From: Dyadobacter sp. NIV53
GTDB lineage: Bacteria; Bacteroidota; Bacteroidia; Cytophagales; Spirosomataceae
Direction of reading: 5' to 3'
NCBI RefSeq assembly: GCF_019711195.1
Contig: NZ_CP081299.1
Coordinates: 5,490,501-5,554,500 of the forward strand
DNA: 64,000 nucleotides
A program made the position numbers and the translations under genes. This document shows, one piece after another, positions 18,979 to 27,570 of the stretch. The stretch's first letter is position 1, and each line of letters opens with the position of its first letter. The notes under the pieces are model-generated. The model made no database searches, was not told the DNA's origin, and worked only from the letters and a program-made list of their open reading frames with translations.

Positions 18979-21291
18979 ATGCCCGGCCAGAAAGATCCCA
19001 TGTATAGCGGAGAGAAAAAAGGAAGATTAACCAATATTTTTTCTTTTTTTACACAACCCAAAGAACGTGTACCCAACGAGGATACCAAGCCCGTAAGTGC
19101 CATCGAAAAAGCAAATAACCTGGTGCAGCAAAGCGATTTTATCAGTCGCGACCTGAGCTGGCTTAAGTTTAATGAACGTGTGCTGGATCAGGCAACGAAC
19201 GAGGAGCGTAATCTGTTTGACCGCCTCAAGTTTCTTGCCATTACGTCATCCAACCTGGACGAATTTTTTACGATCAGGATCGGTAGTTTATATAATTATC
19301 TTGATTTTGGTAAAGAACGGCTGGATTACTCAGGCTTGCGCGAAATTCCTTTCCGGAAACTTTTGATGAAGGAATTGCATGATTTTGTACGTCGCCAGAA
19401 CGAATGTTACAAAAACCAGCTGGTTCCGTTGTTTTCCAGGCATGGATTCCGGATTATCAAACTCGAAGATACCAGCGAAAAAGAAAGAGAAACGATTGAC
19501 GAGTATTTTGAGCGTACAGTGTATCCGATGCTGACGCCCATGTTATTCGACTATACACATGCATTTCCTGTCTTGCTTGCCAAGGTTTTGATCCTGGGCG
19601 TCATTACACAGGTGAAAGGTACCACTTCGGAAGAAGACCGTAAACTTTCATTTGTTCAGCTGCCACTAAATCTTCCGCGCTTTTATGCAATCGAAAGAGA
19701 AAATGAACTGCTGTTTTTACCGATTGAAGTCATAGTTCGTGAGCATATTCACAAGCTATACCGGAATGTACACATTGTATCTACCAATCTCTTCAGGATT
19801 ATCAGAAACGGCGATTTTTCACTGGAAGAAAGTGATGACATTGAAGCTGATTTTATTGATGAGATAAAACAGAAAATAAAAAGCAGGCGGTTAGGCAGAG
19901 TTGTGCAGGTTTCTATTGAACCGGATACAAATCCCGATTTGCTGAATTTAATCAAAAAACGGTGGGAAATAGATGATCATAATGTCTTTGCAATAGACGG
20001 CATCATTGATTACACCTCACTTTGGTCGATTATCAAACACCCGGAATTTAAAGACCAGATGTCTCCTGTACATGCACCTATTCCTCCGCTTGGACTGGAA
20101 CGGGATCGCATTCCGGATATTTTTGAGGTAATGAAAGAAAGGGATATTCTTTTGCACCATCCTTATAATAATTTTGAACCAGTACTGCAATTGCTGGAAC
20201 AGGCAGCGGAAGATCCAAAAGTCCTTTCAATTAAATTAACGATTTACCGTCTGGCGAAAAATTCGAGAGTGACGCAGGCGCTTCTTCACGCAGCAGAAAA
20301 TGGTAAACACGTTGCGGTACTTTTTGAAGTAAAAGCACGGTTTGACGAAGAAAATAATATCAAGGAAGCACAACGGCTTCAAAAAGCGGGGTGTTTTGTG
20401 ATTTATGGAATTGGTCTTCTAAAAACACATACCAAACTGCTTTTGATTGTACGTAACGAAGGCAGCCATGTTTTACGTTATGCCCACTTGTCGAGTGGCA
20501 ATTATAATGAAGATACTTCACGCTTGTATACAGATACCGGACTGCTTACTACCAACGAGAAATATACCCACGACATTTCGGAATTTTTTAATGTAATTAC
20601 CGGGCATTCAATGCCATCAGAATATCAGTACCTGATCACCGCGCCACGTTATATGAGGGCCAGGCTGATAGATCTGATCCAGCAGGAAGCTAAGAATGCT
20701 GTTGAAGGAATACCTAGCGGAATTTGTATTAAAATTAATTCCCTGGAAGATCAGGAAACGATCCTGGAATTATACAAAGCGTCTCAGGCAGGTGTTCCAA
20801 TTAAGCTGATCGTGCGGGGAATGTGCTGCCTGCGGCCAGGAAGAAAAGGATTGAGCGAAAATATTACCGTACGTTCGCTGGTTGGAGATTTTCTTGAACA
20901 TTCACGTATATTTTATTTCCATCAAAACGGAAACCCGTTGGTGTATGGGGGAAGTGCAGATGCAATGGTCCGGAGTTTTGACAAACGTATAGAATCCCTT
21001 TTTCAATTGGTTGATGAACGTGTAAGGCAACAGGCGATTCATATTTTGTATTACAGCTTGCAGGATAATGTAAATGCTTACGAGATGCACGAAGATGGTA
21101 CTTATGTTAAATGTGAAGTCGAAGAAGGAGACGAACCTTTAAATATTCATCAGGCATTTTATGACATAAAGCTTGAAGATGTAATGGCAGCAAGGCTTTT
21201 TGTTCTGGAAGAGAAAGTTGAGGAGCCAACTGAGGATCTGATCAAAAAGGAGGATACAGAAATTGAAATAACGCAGGTTACGGAAGAATAG
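18979..21291 (+). CDS. ppk1: Polyphosphate kinase 1
   Basis: Reversibly transfers the gamma-phosphate of ATP to polyphosphate chains. The 770 residues are somewhat longer than the family norm (about 690-720), with an extra Lys-rich N-terminus (1-50) and an acidic C-terminal tail (about 735-770). The N domain starts at F-I-S-R-D-L-S-W-L-K-F-N-E-R-V-L-D-Q-A. Catalytic region: L-T-I-Y-R-L-A-K-N-S-R-V, F-E-V-K-A-R-F-D-E-E-N-N-I, and R-Y-A-H-L-S-S-G-N-Y-N-E-D with the phospho-accepting His. The second catalytic domain has the usual R-G-M-C-C-L-R-P-G. It is convergent with murF-alr. Confidence 0.96.
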   Translation: MPGQKDPMYSGEKKGRLTNIFSFFTQPKERVPNEDTKPVSAIEKANNLVQQSDFISRDLSWLKFNERVLDQATNEERNLFDRLKFLAITSSNLDEFFTIRIGSLYNYLDFGKERLDYSGLREIPFRKLLMKELHDFVRRQNECYKNQLVPLFSRHGFRIIKLEDTSEKERETIDEYFERTVYPMLTPMLFDYTHAFPVLLAKVLILGVITQVKGTTSEEDRKLSFVQLPLNLPRFYAIERENELLFLPIEVIVREHIHKLYRNVHIVSTNLFRIIRNGDFSLEESDDIEADFIDEIKQKIKSRRLGRVVQVSIEPDTNPDLLNLIKKRWEIDDHNVFAIDGIIDYTSLWSIIKHPEFKDQMSPVHAPIPPLGLERDRIPDIFEVMKERDILLHHPYNNFEPVLQLLEQAAEDPKVLSIKLTIYRLAKNSRVTQALLHAAENGKHVAVLFEVKARFDEENNIKEAQRLQKAGCFVIYGIGLLKTHTKLLLIVRNEGSHVLRYAHLSSGNYNEDTSRLYTDTGLLTTNEKYTHDISEFFNVITGHSMPSEYQYLITAPRYMRARLIDLIQQEAKNAVEGIPSGICIKINSLEDQETILELYKASQAGVPIKLIVRGMCCLRPGRKGLSENITVRSLVGDFLEHSRIFYFHQNGNPLVYGGSADAMVRSFDKRIESLFQLVDERVRQQAIHILYYSLQDNVNAYEMHEDGTYVKCEVEEGDEPLNIHQAFYDIKLEDVMAARLFVLEEKVEEPTEDLIKKEDTEIEITQVTEE

Positions 21292-21311
21292 GAAATGAAA
21301 TATTAAGGACT

Positions 21312-21358
21312 AAAATCAAAACGCCTGTATCTCCAAGTGATGCAGGCGTTTTGATTTT
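21312..21358. terminator. Bidirectional terminator between ppk1 and murF-alr
   Basis: A perfect 16-bp inverted repeat (21312-21327 with 21343-21358) flanks a 15-nt loop. Its outer arms are A-rich on the left and T-rich on the right, so it can end transcription of both convergent genes. Confidence 0.85.
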
Positions 21359-21374
21359 CAGGTTAATTCTTGTA

Positions 21375-23945
21375 TTATTCTTTATAAAATACCCGTTTTA
21401 CTCTTTCTCCGATTCCCGTCAGTATTTCGTATGGAATAGTACCCATATTTTTGGCAAGGTCTGTGATCGGCACTTCTTTCCCAAAAACAATAACCTCGTT
21501 GCCTTCTTCTGCAATGGCACCTGTCACATCAATCATCGTCATATCCATACATATATTTCCAATAGTCGGGCACAATTGGCCGTTGACCATAAACTTGCCA
21601 ACTCCGTTACCTAACCGTCGGTCATATCCATCCGCATAGCCAATTGCCAGCGTTGCAATGGCAGAATCGTGCGTGATCTGTCCTTTACGGCTATAACCAA
21701 CGGTTTCTCCTGCGGATAAATATTTGATCTGGGAAATAATGGTTTTTAATGTACCAACTGTTTGTAAAGCAGACTGTTCGCGATTAGTAGCTTCCACACC
21801 ATACAAACCAATCCCCAGGCGGACCATATCCATTTTGTACTCAGGAAATCGTACAATCCCGGCAGAGTTCAGAATATGTTTAACAGTAGTATAGCCAATT
21901 GTTTTTTCAATTTGAGATGCACCTTCAATGAATCTTTGGTATTGCTGTTTTGAAAAATCATTATGAACTCCTTCATCAGCACCGACAAGGTGTGTAAATA
22001 TGGTTGAAATTTTCACACCCGGATTTTCCTTTAATTGCTGATGAAGCCACTCGTAATCATTTTCTGTGAAGCCGAGGCGGTGCATTCCTGTATCCAGTTT
22101 CAGGTGAACTGTCGGCATTTCAGAAGGTTCGTTGCGCTGGACAGCATAAGTGATCCAGTCAGTCAGGATTTGCCGGCTGTATAATTCAGGTTCCAGTTTA
22201 TATTGCCATAACAGGTCAAATGCAGGCAGAGTAGCGTTCATCACCATAATGGGAAGGGTAATACCGGATTGCCGTAATGCGACACCTTCATCTGCATAAG
22301 CTACGCCAAGATAATCGACACGATGGTACTGAAGCAGATTTGCCACTTCAGAACTCCCGCTTCCATATGCAAAAGCTTTGACCATAGCCATAACTTTCGT
22401 TCCCTGCCCAACTTTTGTTCTGTAAAAATTCAGATTGTGGGTTAGTGCATCCAGATTAATTTCCAGGATTGTTCCATGTGCTTTTTGCTGCAAACGATGC
22501 ACGATTTTTTCAAAAGAAAATGGTCTCGCTCCTTTGACCAAAACAAGGCTGTCGTGAAGTGTAGGAAATTGAAACTGTGCTAAAAATGTATCTGTATTGT
22601 TGTAAAATTCCTGATCCTGAATATCAAAACAAGAAGCCTGATTCGTAATTTCACTCCCGATCCCAATCAAACGGTCAATGTGTTTTTCTTTCAGCAGCTT
22701 TGCAATAGTAGCGTATAATTCAGCCGGAGCCTGGCCGGTTTGCAGCACATCAGAAAGAATGACGGTTTTTTGTTTCCGTTGTTCCTGCTGGCTCAAAAAA
22801 TTTAGGGCCATGGACAAACCCTGAATGTCATTGTTATAAGCGTCGTCAATAATGTAACAATGGTTCGTTCCTTCTTTTAATTCAAGGCGCATCGAAACCG
22901 GGCGAAGTGATTCGATCCTTTGCTGTATAAGAGAAGCAGGCAAACCAAAATCTAGCAGGAAAACAATACAGTGCGTCAGGTTTTCCAGAGAAGCTTCGTC
23001 CCTGAAATTCGTTTCGAAACGATGGCTGCCAAGCTCTCCGCTCATACTGATCACAGCCGAATTCCTTTTAAAGATATAAGCAACCTGAACAGGAGCCTGA
23101 GATACTGTGCTTCCCCAGCAAATTATTTTTATGAATGGATTTACCGGCCTCAGGATAAGACTTATTTCTTCGTCAATATCATTATAATCTTTTCGGTAAA
23201 TCAGTTTTTTTGCTTTGGTAAATAACCGGAGCTTTTCAGTGATTTTCTGTTTGCGGCTACGAAAACCATTGTCATGTGCTGAGCCAATATTGGTAAAAAT
23301 ACCGGTTGTAGGCTGCATCACCTGCTGTAGGTATTCCATCTCATGGGCTTGTGAAATACCAGCTTCAAAAATTCCCAGTGTATGTTCATTTTTGATATTC
23401 CAGACCGATAGTGGGACGCCTATCTGTGAATTGTAGCTTTTAGGACTGGCAACTACGCGCTGGTCGGGAGCGATAAGCTGGCTCAGCCATTCTTTTACAA
23501 TCGTTTTACCATTACTTCCTACAATTCCAATCACCGGAATGTGAAATTTATTCCGGTGAACCGTTACCGTTTTTTGCAAAGCCTTTATACTGGATGGCAC
23601 AATCCAGATTTTCGCATCATTCCAGGTTGTGGTTTCCAGGCGAATGGATTCGGTAAACGAAGCAAGTTCAATTACAAACTCCCGGACTCCTTTTTGATAC
23701 AATTCTGTCAGAAAAAGATGTCCGTCATGACGTTCTCCTTTTATAGCAAAAAAAATGCTTTGTTCAGGGAAAGAAAGCTGGCGGCTGTCTGTCAGTAAAT
23801 TAAGCGCATGTGTGTCAATCGCTCCACTGGTATTTTCGATGATGCTCATTCCGGTAATTAATTCAGGCCACAAAGGTATTAATCCTTCGGGTTTGAGAAT
23901 GGTAATTACCGGAAATTTAAGTATGCTTGAAAGTAATTGGGACAA
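21375..23945 (-). CDS. murF-alr: Bifunctional UDP-MurNAc-tripeptide:D-Ala-D-Ala ligase / alanine racemase
   Basis: An 856-residue fusion that makes D-alanine and ligates D-Ala-D-Ala to the UDP-MurNAc-tripeptide in peptidoglycan synthesis. The MurF half (about 1-475) has the ATP loop V-I-G-I-V-G-S-N-G-K-T-I-V-K-E-W-L near residue 145, G-I-F-E-A-G-I-S-Q, and D-D-A-Y-N-N-D in the third domain. The Alr half (about 490-856) has the PLP-binding Lys in M-V-K-A-F-A-Y-G-S-G-S, L-K-L-D-T-G-M-H-R-L-G-F and Y-S-R-K-G-Q-I-T-H...I-G-Y-A-D-G-Y-D-R with the catalytic Tyr. The fusion is known in Bacteroidetes. Cytoplasmic. Confidence 0.96.
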   Translation of the reverse strand: MSQLLSSILKFPVITILKPEGLIPLWPELITGMSIIENTSGAIDTHALNLLTDSRQLSFPEQSIFFAIKGERHDGHLFLTELYQKGVREFVIELASFTESIRLETTTWNDAKIWIVPSSIKALQKTVTVHRNKFHIPVIGIVGSNGKTIVKEWLSQLIAPDQRVVASPKSYNSQIGVPLSVWNIKNEHTLGIFEAGISQAHEMEYLQQVMQPTTGIFTNIGSAHDNGFRSRKQKITEKLRLFTKAKKLIYRKDYNDIDEEISLILRPVNPFIKIICWGSTVSQAPVQVAYIFKRNSAVISMSGELGSHRFETNFRDEASLENLTHCIVFLLDFGLPASLIQQRIESLRPVSMRLELKEGTNHCYIIDDAYNNDIQGLSMALNFLSQQEQRKQKTVILSDVLQTGQAPAELYATIAKLLKEKHIDRLIGIGSEITNQASCFDIQDQEFYNNTDTFLAQFQFPTLHDSLVLVKGARPFSFEKIVHRLQQKAHGTILEINLDALTHNLNFYRTKVGQGTKVMAMVKAFAYGSGSSEVANLLQYHRVDYLGVAYADEGVALRQSGITLPIMVMNATLPAFDLLWQYKLEPELYSRQILTDWITYAVQRNEPSEMPTVHLKLDTGMHRLGFTENDYEWLHQQLKENPGVKISTIFTHLVGADEGVHNDFSKQQYQRFIEGASQIEKTIGYTTVKHILNSAGIVRFPEYKMDMVRLGIGLYGVEATNREQSALQTVGTLKTIISQIKYLSAGETVGYSRKGQITHDSAIATLAIGYADGYDRRLGNGVGKFMVNGQLCPTIGNICMDMTMIDVTGAIAEEGNEVIVFGKEVPITDLAKNMGTIPYEILTGIGERVKRVFYKE

Positions 23946-23977
23946 AAAACTTAATTATTAATGGCTAAAAGATATCA

Positions 23978-24670
23978 TTAAAGTGCTGAAAATTTTCTGA
24001 ATAAACTTCCTGGTAAACTGATATGAGCAGTACTGTCGACCTTCAGGTTAAACGAGTTAAAAACATCTTTTTCAACAGTGAGTTTGCTGGAATCTTTAAC
24101 TGTAATATTGACATTACCAATAACATTTTTTGTCCAGAAATCTAAATTTCCTCCTGATTTCAGATCAATAGAAAGTTCGTCAAAATGATTGTCTGAAAAT
24201 ATAACACCATTACCCGATTGTTCAACAGACATTGTCCCGTTTTTCCATCCTTTAATGCTACTGGATAAACCTATGGATTGGACGCCGGATAACTGAGGTG
24301 CAATGATGAAAATTTGAGGTGCTCCCCAATAGATTTTATCGTTATAAGGATACTTCTCTCCCTGCATTTCATAATGTACATGCAGTGTATCGGCATTGAT
24401 CTTCCAGTTAATTTTTGGTTTGATGGTATAATTATAAAAATCTGTCAACCTGATTTCGAATTCTTTCCCAGGCTCAATTTGTGTATACCCGAAAAAATTG
24501 CCCGTCATTTTTACGTACTTAAATGGTTTTACCGGCTCTTTCAGGTAACCATAATAAGGATCATTTTTATCTATTTTATCAAACTTTGCTTTAATTGACA
24601 TATCGGAGCCAATCATTGCGAAAAGAGAGAAGGCAAGAAGTATTGCGATTAGCTTGGTACTTGTTTTCAT
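23978..24670 (-). CDS. Putative auto-transporter adhesin head GIN-domain protein (DUF2807)
   Basis: With the ATG at 24670 it has 230 residues and starts 10 bp after the GntR stop; an earlier frame start at 24709 would overlap gntR. A signal peptide (M-K-T-S-T-K-L-I-A-I-L-L-A-F-S-L-F) leads to a repetitive beta chain from about residue 95 (I-I-A-P-Q-L-S-G-V-Q-S-I-G-L-S-S-S, L-S-I-D-L-K-S-G-G-N-L-D, V-N-I-T-V-K-D-S-S-K-L), which fits the DUF2807 parallel beta-helix. Such proteins are extracytoplasmic with unknown role. As last gene of the ABC operon it may sense or bind at the envelope. Confidence 0.7.
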   Translation of the reverse strand: MKTSTKLIAILLAFSLFAMIGSDMSIKAKFDKIDKNDPYYGYLKEPVKPFKYVKMTGNFFGYTQIEPGKEFEIRLTDFYNYTIKPKINWKINADTLHVHYEMQGEKYPYNDKIYWGAPQIFIIAPQLSGVQSIGLSSSIKGWKNGTMSVEQSGNGVIFSDNHFDELSIDLKSGGNLDFWTKNVIGNVNITVKDSSKLTVEKDVFNSFNLKVDSTAHISLPGSLFRKFSAL

Positions 24671-24680
24671 GATTTCATCA

Positions 24681-25061
24681 TTATTGAATGGTTGGATAAG
24701 CCTCGGCAACGAATGAATTATATCTGGATTGAAGTTCTTCCATGCTCACGTTTAGTAAGTAAAGTGTTTTAAAAAATTCAGGAAGTTCGGTTTCCAAAAA
24801 GCGTTCTTTGCGATAAGCCAAAATGAGCTCGTTTGCATTGTCTGTCACAGAATTGCCGATTCCGCGCTTATTAACAATTATTTCCTTGCTCTGTAAAAAC
24901 TCATAAGTCCGCATCACTGTGTTTGGGTTTACTTCCAGCATTCCACCCAGATCCCGTACCGAAGGAATTCGCTCACTGGGCGGCCATTTGCCTAGTAATA
25001 TCTGCTCACAGATATAATCAGCGATTTGAAGGTAAATGGATTGTTTATCTTTGAATTCCAT
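24681..25061 (-). CDS. GntR-family (YtrA-type) transcriptional regulator
   Basis: The 126 residues hold only a winged-helix domain (about 8-75: I-A-D-Y-I-C-E-Q-I-L-L-G-K-W, R-I-P-S-V-R-D-L, N-P-N-T-V-M-R-T-Y-E-F-L) and a short helical tail, the size of the YtrA subgroup, which lacks a large effector domain. YtrA regulators normally repress an ABC transporter operon in which they sit. That matches this locus, and a 24-bp palindrome precedes the first gene at 26813-26836. Confidence 0.92.
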   Translation of the reverse strand: MEFKDKQSIYLQIADYICEQILLGKWPPSERIPSVRDLGGMLEVNPNTVMRTYEFLQSKEIIVNKRGIGNSVTDNANELILAYRKERFLETELPEFFKTLYLLNVSMEELQSRYNSFVAEAYPTIQ

Positions 25062-25073
25062 GAATGACGATAT

Positions 25074-25859
25074 TTAAATTTCTTTCTCTTTAAGCCGGAC
25101 GTATGCAATGTACCAGGTGCCTAATAAGAAAAATGCGGGGAATAAATAGACCAGCGACTGAACAGGTTCCGGGTAATCCAGATAATAACTTTTATTAGAT
25201 TCGTAATACCAGATTTTCCATGCGCTGAAAGGGAATGCAACCGCCTTTGAAGGAAAAGAAGTAACGAAGTTTGCAAATAGAAAATTAATCCCACCCACCA
25301 GAATTGCTGTAACAAAAACTGCGGATGCTGTTTTAATGTAGGATAATTTGGTAAAATAAATTGATCCTAAAAACACTGCACCCTGAATGATAACATGGAG
25401 GGAAAAGAAATACTGAAGTAATTCCTTCGGAATGTATTTATATTTTTCTATACCGCCATACAACTTGCTGTTAGCCAGGTCGATAGTGCAGATGTGAATC
25501 TGAAGAAATAGCAGAGCCAGCGGTACAATAAACAATAAATTGAGAAGCAATGCACTCAGATATTTTTCTAACCGGGAGGCAGGAACCATCAAAGCTGCGA
25601 TTCCTGTGTCGGAAGAAGCATACTGGCTGAATACAGAAGTAGTAAGCAAGCTGCCACCAAACATAATAATCATAAACAATGCCAATGGATGGAACAGATA
25701 TAGAAGTTCACTTACATCTTTACTCCAGGTGATTGGCAGCATAAATAAGAGCATCGTTGCAACGAACAAGCCGGTTGTAAGAAAATAGTTTTTACTCTTT
25801 TCGGAGAAATCCAGCTTTAATAAAAGTCCAAAACGATGGAAATCAAATGTCTGATTCAT
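25074..25859 (-). CDS. ABC transporter membrane protein
   Basis: A 261-residue protein with about six hydrophobic segments (about 28-48, 58-80, 105-125, 150-170, 178-200, 235-253) and no signal peptide, so a polytopic inner-membrane subunit. It is 5 bp downstream of a 31-codon ORF and two genes after the ATPase, and 12 bp before gntR. Sequence families were not recognised beyond the ABC-2-like layout; role as permease is inferred from the operon. Confidence 0.75.
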   Translation of the reverse strand: MNQTFDFHRFGLLLKLDFSEKSKNYFLTTGLFVATMLLFMLPITWSKDVSELLYLFHPLALFMIIMFGGSLLTTSVFSQYASSDTGIAALMVPASRLEKYLSALLLNLLFIVPLALLFLQIHICTIDLANSKLYGGIEKYKYIPKELLQYFFSLHVIIQGAVFLGSIYFTKLSYIKTASAVFVTAILVGGINFLFANFVTSFPSKAVAFPFSAWKIWYYESNKSYYLDYPEPVQSLVYLFPAFFLLGTWYIAYVRLKEKEI

Positions 25860-25864
25860 GGTAG

Positions 25865-25960
25865 TTAATTTAGAAATAAGAACATTGGGTTGAAATCAGG
25901 AGTGGTGTTGCTGATCAGCATTCCTAATAAAAGAATCATGAGTAACCAAAGTGATTTCAT
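25865..25960 (-). CDS. Predicted 31-residue membrane microprotein in the ABC operon
   Basis: An ATG at 25960 overlaps the ATPase stop codon in an ATGA arrangement, a typical coupled start, and the stop lies 5 bp before the permease ATG. The peptide begins M-K-S-L-W-L-L-M-I-L-L-L-G-M, a single hydrophobic helix, followed by a polar stretch S-N-T-T-P-D-F-N-P and a hydrophobic end. It fills the only gap in an otherwise tight operon. Expression is inferred from the junctions only; it might be a small transporter subunit or signal-like peptide. Confidence 0.5.
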   Translation of the reverse strand: MKSLWLLMILLLGMLISNTTPDFNPMFLFLN

Positions 25961-26799
25961 AACTGATGATTAAAAATCTGTTTAATACGTGCAGGATTTT
26001 CCATAACCGCATTGAACAATTGTTCCAGGTCCACGCGGCTTTCTTCTTGTTCCAGGTTTTCTGTTACAGCTTTATAGCCTCGCAGGGAAGGCTCAGAATA
26101 CAATACATTTGAATCATGATTAATACTTGAAACCGTACCGAAGTGAAGCCTTTCCGAAACGATGTCCAGACTATGCTGAATCAGAATTTCACTGTCTTCC
26201 AGAATAATAATGCTGTCAATGAGATTATCCAGATCCCTTACCTGATGCGTGGAAATCAAAATTAACCGGTCGGGCTCAAGAGCAGAGGAAACAATTTTTC
26301 TGAACTGGCTTTTTGATGGAATATCAAGACCGTTGGTTGGTTCATCCATCAATAATATCCTGGTATTTGTGGCCAATGCAAAAGCGGTAAGCACTTTCTT
26401 CTTCTGACCATACGACATTCCTGTTAGTTTGTTGCCTTCCGGGATGTCAAACTCTTTGATATAACGGCGAAACTGCTGCTCATCGAATTTGGGGTAAAAA
26501 GGTGCGTGTACTTTCAAGTACTGATCGATCGTTACAGAAGGGAGGTAAATTTCCTCAGGAATGAAGAATATATCCTGTAAAAAAGCTGGCTGTCGCTTTT
26601 TTGGCTCATGGCCATTAATTTGAATTTTACCGTTTAATGGAAAAAGCAATCCTGCCATATTTCGAAGTAAGCTCGATTTTCCTGCACCGTTTTTTCCTAA
26701 CAATCCATAAATGTGGCCGGAGTTCAGCTTCATTGACAAATTATCAAACAACCTTTTATGCTTACTATATCCAAAGGAAACATGGTCTAACTGGATCAT
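25957..26799 (-). CDS. ABC transporter ATP-binding protein
   Basis: Energises the transporter encoded downstream. The 280 residues show Walker A G-K-N-G-A-G-K-S-S at 35-43, the Q-loop region, the signature M-S-Y-G-Q-K-K-K-V, Walker B I-L-L-M-D-E-P-T-N-G-L-D and the switch His in L-I-S-T-H-Q-V-R-D-L. After residue about 210 an extra C-terminal domain follows (E-R-L-H-F-G-T-V...V-D-L-E-Q-L-F-N-A-V), as in YtrB-type ATPases. First gene of the operon, preceded by the operator palindrome. Confidence 0.95.
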   Translation of the reverse strand: MIQLDHVSFGYSKHKRLFDNLSMKLNSGHIYGLLGKNGAGKSSLLRNMAGLLFPLNGKIQINGHEPKKRQPAFLQDIFFIPEEIYLPSVTIDQYLKVHAPFYPKFDEQQFRRYIKEFDIPEGNKLTGMSYGQKKKVLTAFALATNTRILLMDEPTNGLDIPSKSQFRKIVSSALEPDRLILISTHQVRDLDNLIDSIIILEDSEILIQHSLDIVSERLHFGTVSSINHDSNVLYSEPSLRGYKAVTENLEQEESRVDLEQLFNAVMENPARIKQIFNHQL

Positions 26800-26812
26800 A
26801 GATTACTTGTTT

Positions 26813-26836
26813 AGTGTTCTAGTATAATAGTACACT
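26813..26836 (-). promoter_or_regulatory. Putative GntR/YtrA operator palindrome
   Basis: A 24-bp imperfect palindrome, AGTGTnCTAnTATAnTAGnACACT with 20 of 24 positions symmetric, ends 14 bp upstream of the first gene of the ABC operon. YtrA-type GntR regulators bind palindromes with the same AGTGT...ACACT ends. Placement between promoter and start fits repression by the GntR protein encoded in the operon. Confidence 0.7.
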
Positions 26837-26967
26837 GTAAAAGTATATTTTTGATCCTAGATTTGCAAGAAGAATTTAAAAAAATTAGGAGCGAAGATGT
26901 AAGAATGAAAAATTTAGGGATGGTGTGTAATATTTATGAAATACCATTTGGCATGCAACAACAAAAC

Positions 26968-27567
26968 TTATTGACCCAAAAGCCTCCGATAATCTTCCTG
27001 CGTATCAATATCCATACTTCCTAATGGAAATGGTATACTGACGACATCATTTTCAAACCGTTTCAATAATTTCTTGGCACCTTCTGCACCATTCAAAGTC
27101 AAAAGGGAATCAAAATATTTTTTTGGAAATAGGACAGGAGTTCCTAATGTATTCTGGTAGGAGCAGGCGATAATACTGTTTTCATTCGTTTCAGCTTTTT
27201 GAATAAGATCGAGAAATAATTCCGATGTAACAAAAGGCTGGTCGCTTACGACCAGAATTACACCAGCAGTTTGCGGATTGATCTTTAATAATTCAGAAAT
27301 GCCAACCCGTATTGATGAAGCCATTCCTTCCTGCCATTCGTTGTTTTGGACAAAATGAAGTGGCAACTCATGCAGTTCTTCTAAAATGAGGATTTGAACC
27401 GAGCCGGTAACAATGATAACGGGTGAATTGATTGCTTCAATTGCCGCTTCGGCTACATGCCTGATCAGGCTTTTATTTTGATATTGGAGCAATTGCTTGG
27501 GTTCACCTAATCTGGATGAGCTGCCGGCTGCCAGTATAATAATTCCGTATGAATTTTGGTTAGCCAT
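26968..27567 (-). CDS. MocA/MobA-like nucleotidyltransferase
   Basis: The 199 residues begin with the nucleotidyltransferase signature I-I-I-L-A-A-G-S-S-S-R-L-G-E-P-K-Q-L-L, then V-V-S-D-Q-P-F-V-T (metal-binding Asp) and a C-terminal M-D-I-D-T-Q-E-D-Y-R-R-L. This matches enzymes that add CMP or GMP to molybdopterin. The neighbours XdhC and a NifS-like desulfurase point to MocA (cytosine dinucleotide) activity for molybdenum hydroxylases. It is 3 bp after xdhC, so co-transcribed. Confidence 0.85.
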   Translation of the reverse strand: MANQNSYGIIILAAGSSSRLGEPKQLLQYQNKSLIRHVAEAAIEAINSPVIIVTGSVQILILEELHELPLHFVQNNEWQEGMASSIRVGISELLKINPQTAGVILVVSDQPFVTSELFLDLIQKAETNENSIIACSYQNTLGTPVLFPKKYFDSLLTLNGAEGAKKLLKRFENDVVSIPFPLGSMDIDTQEDYRRLLGQ

Positions 27568-27570
27568 ATT

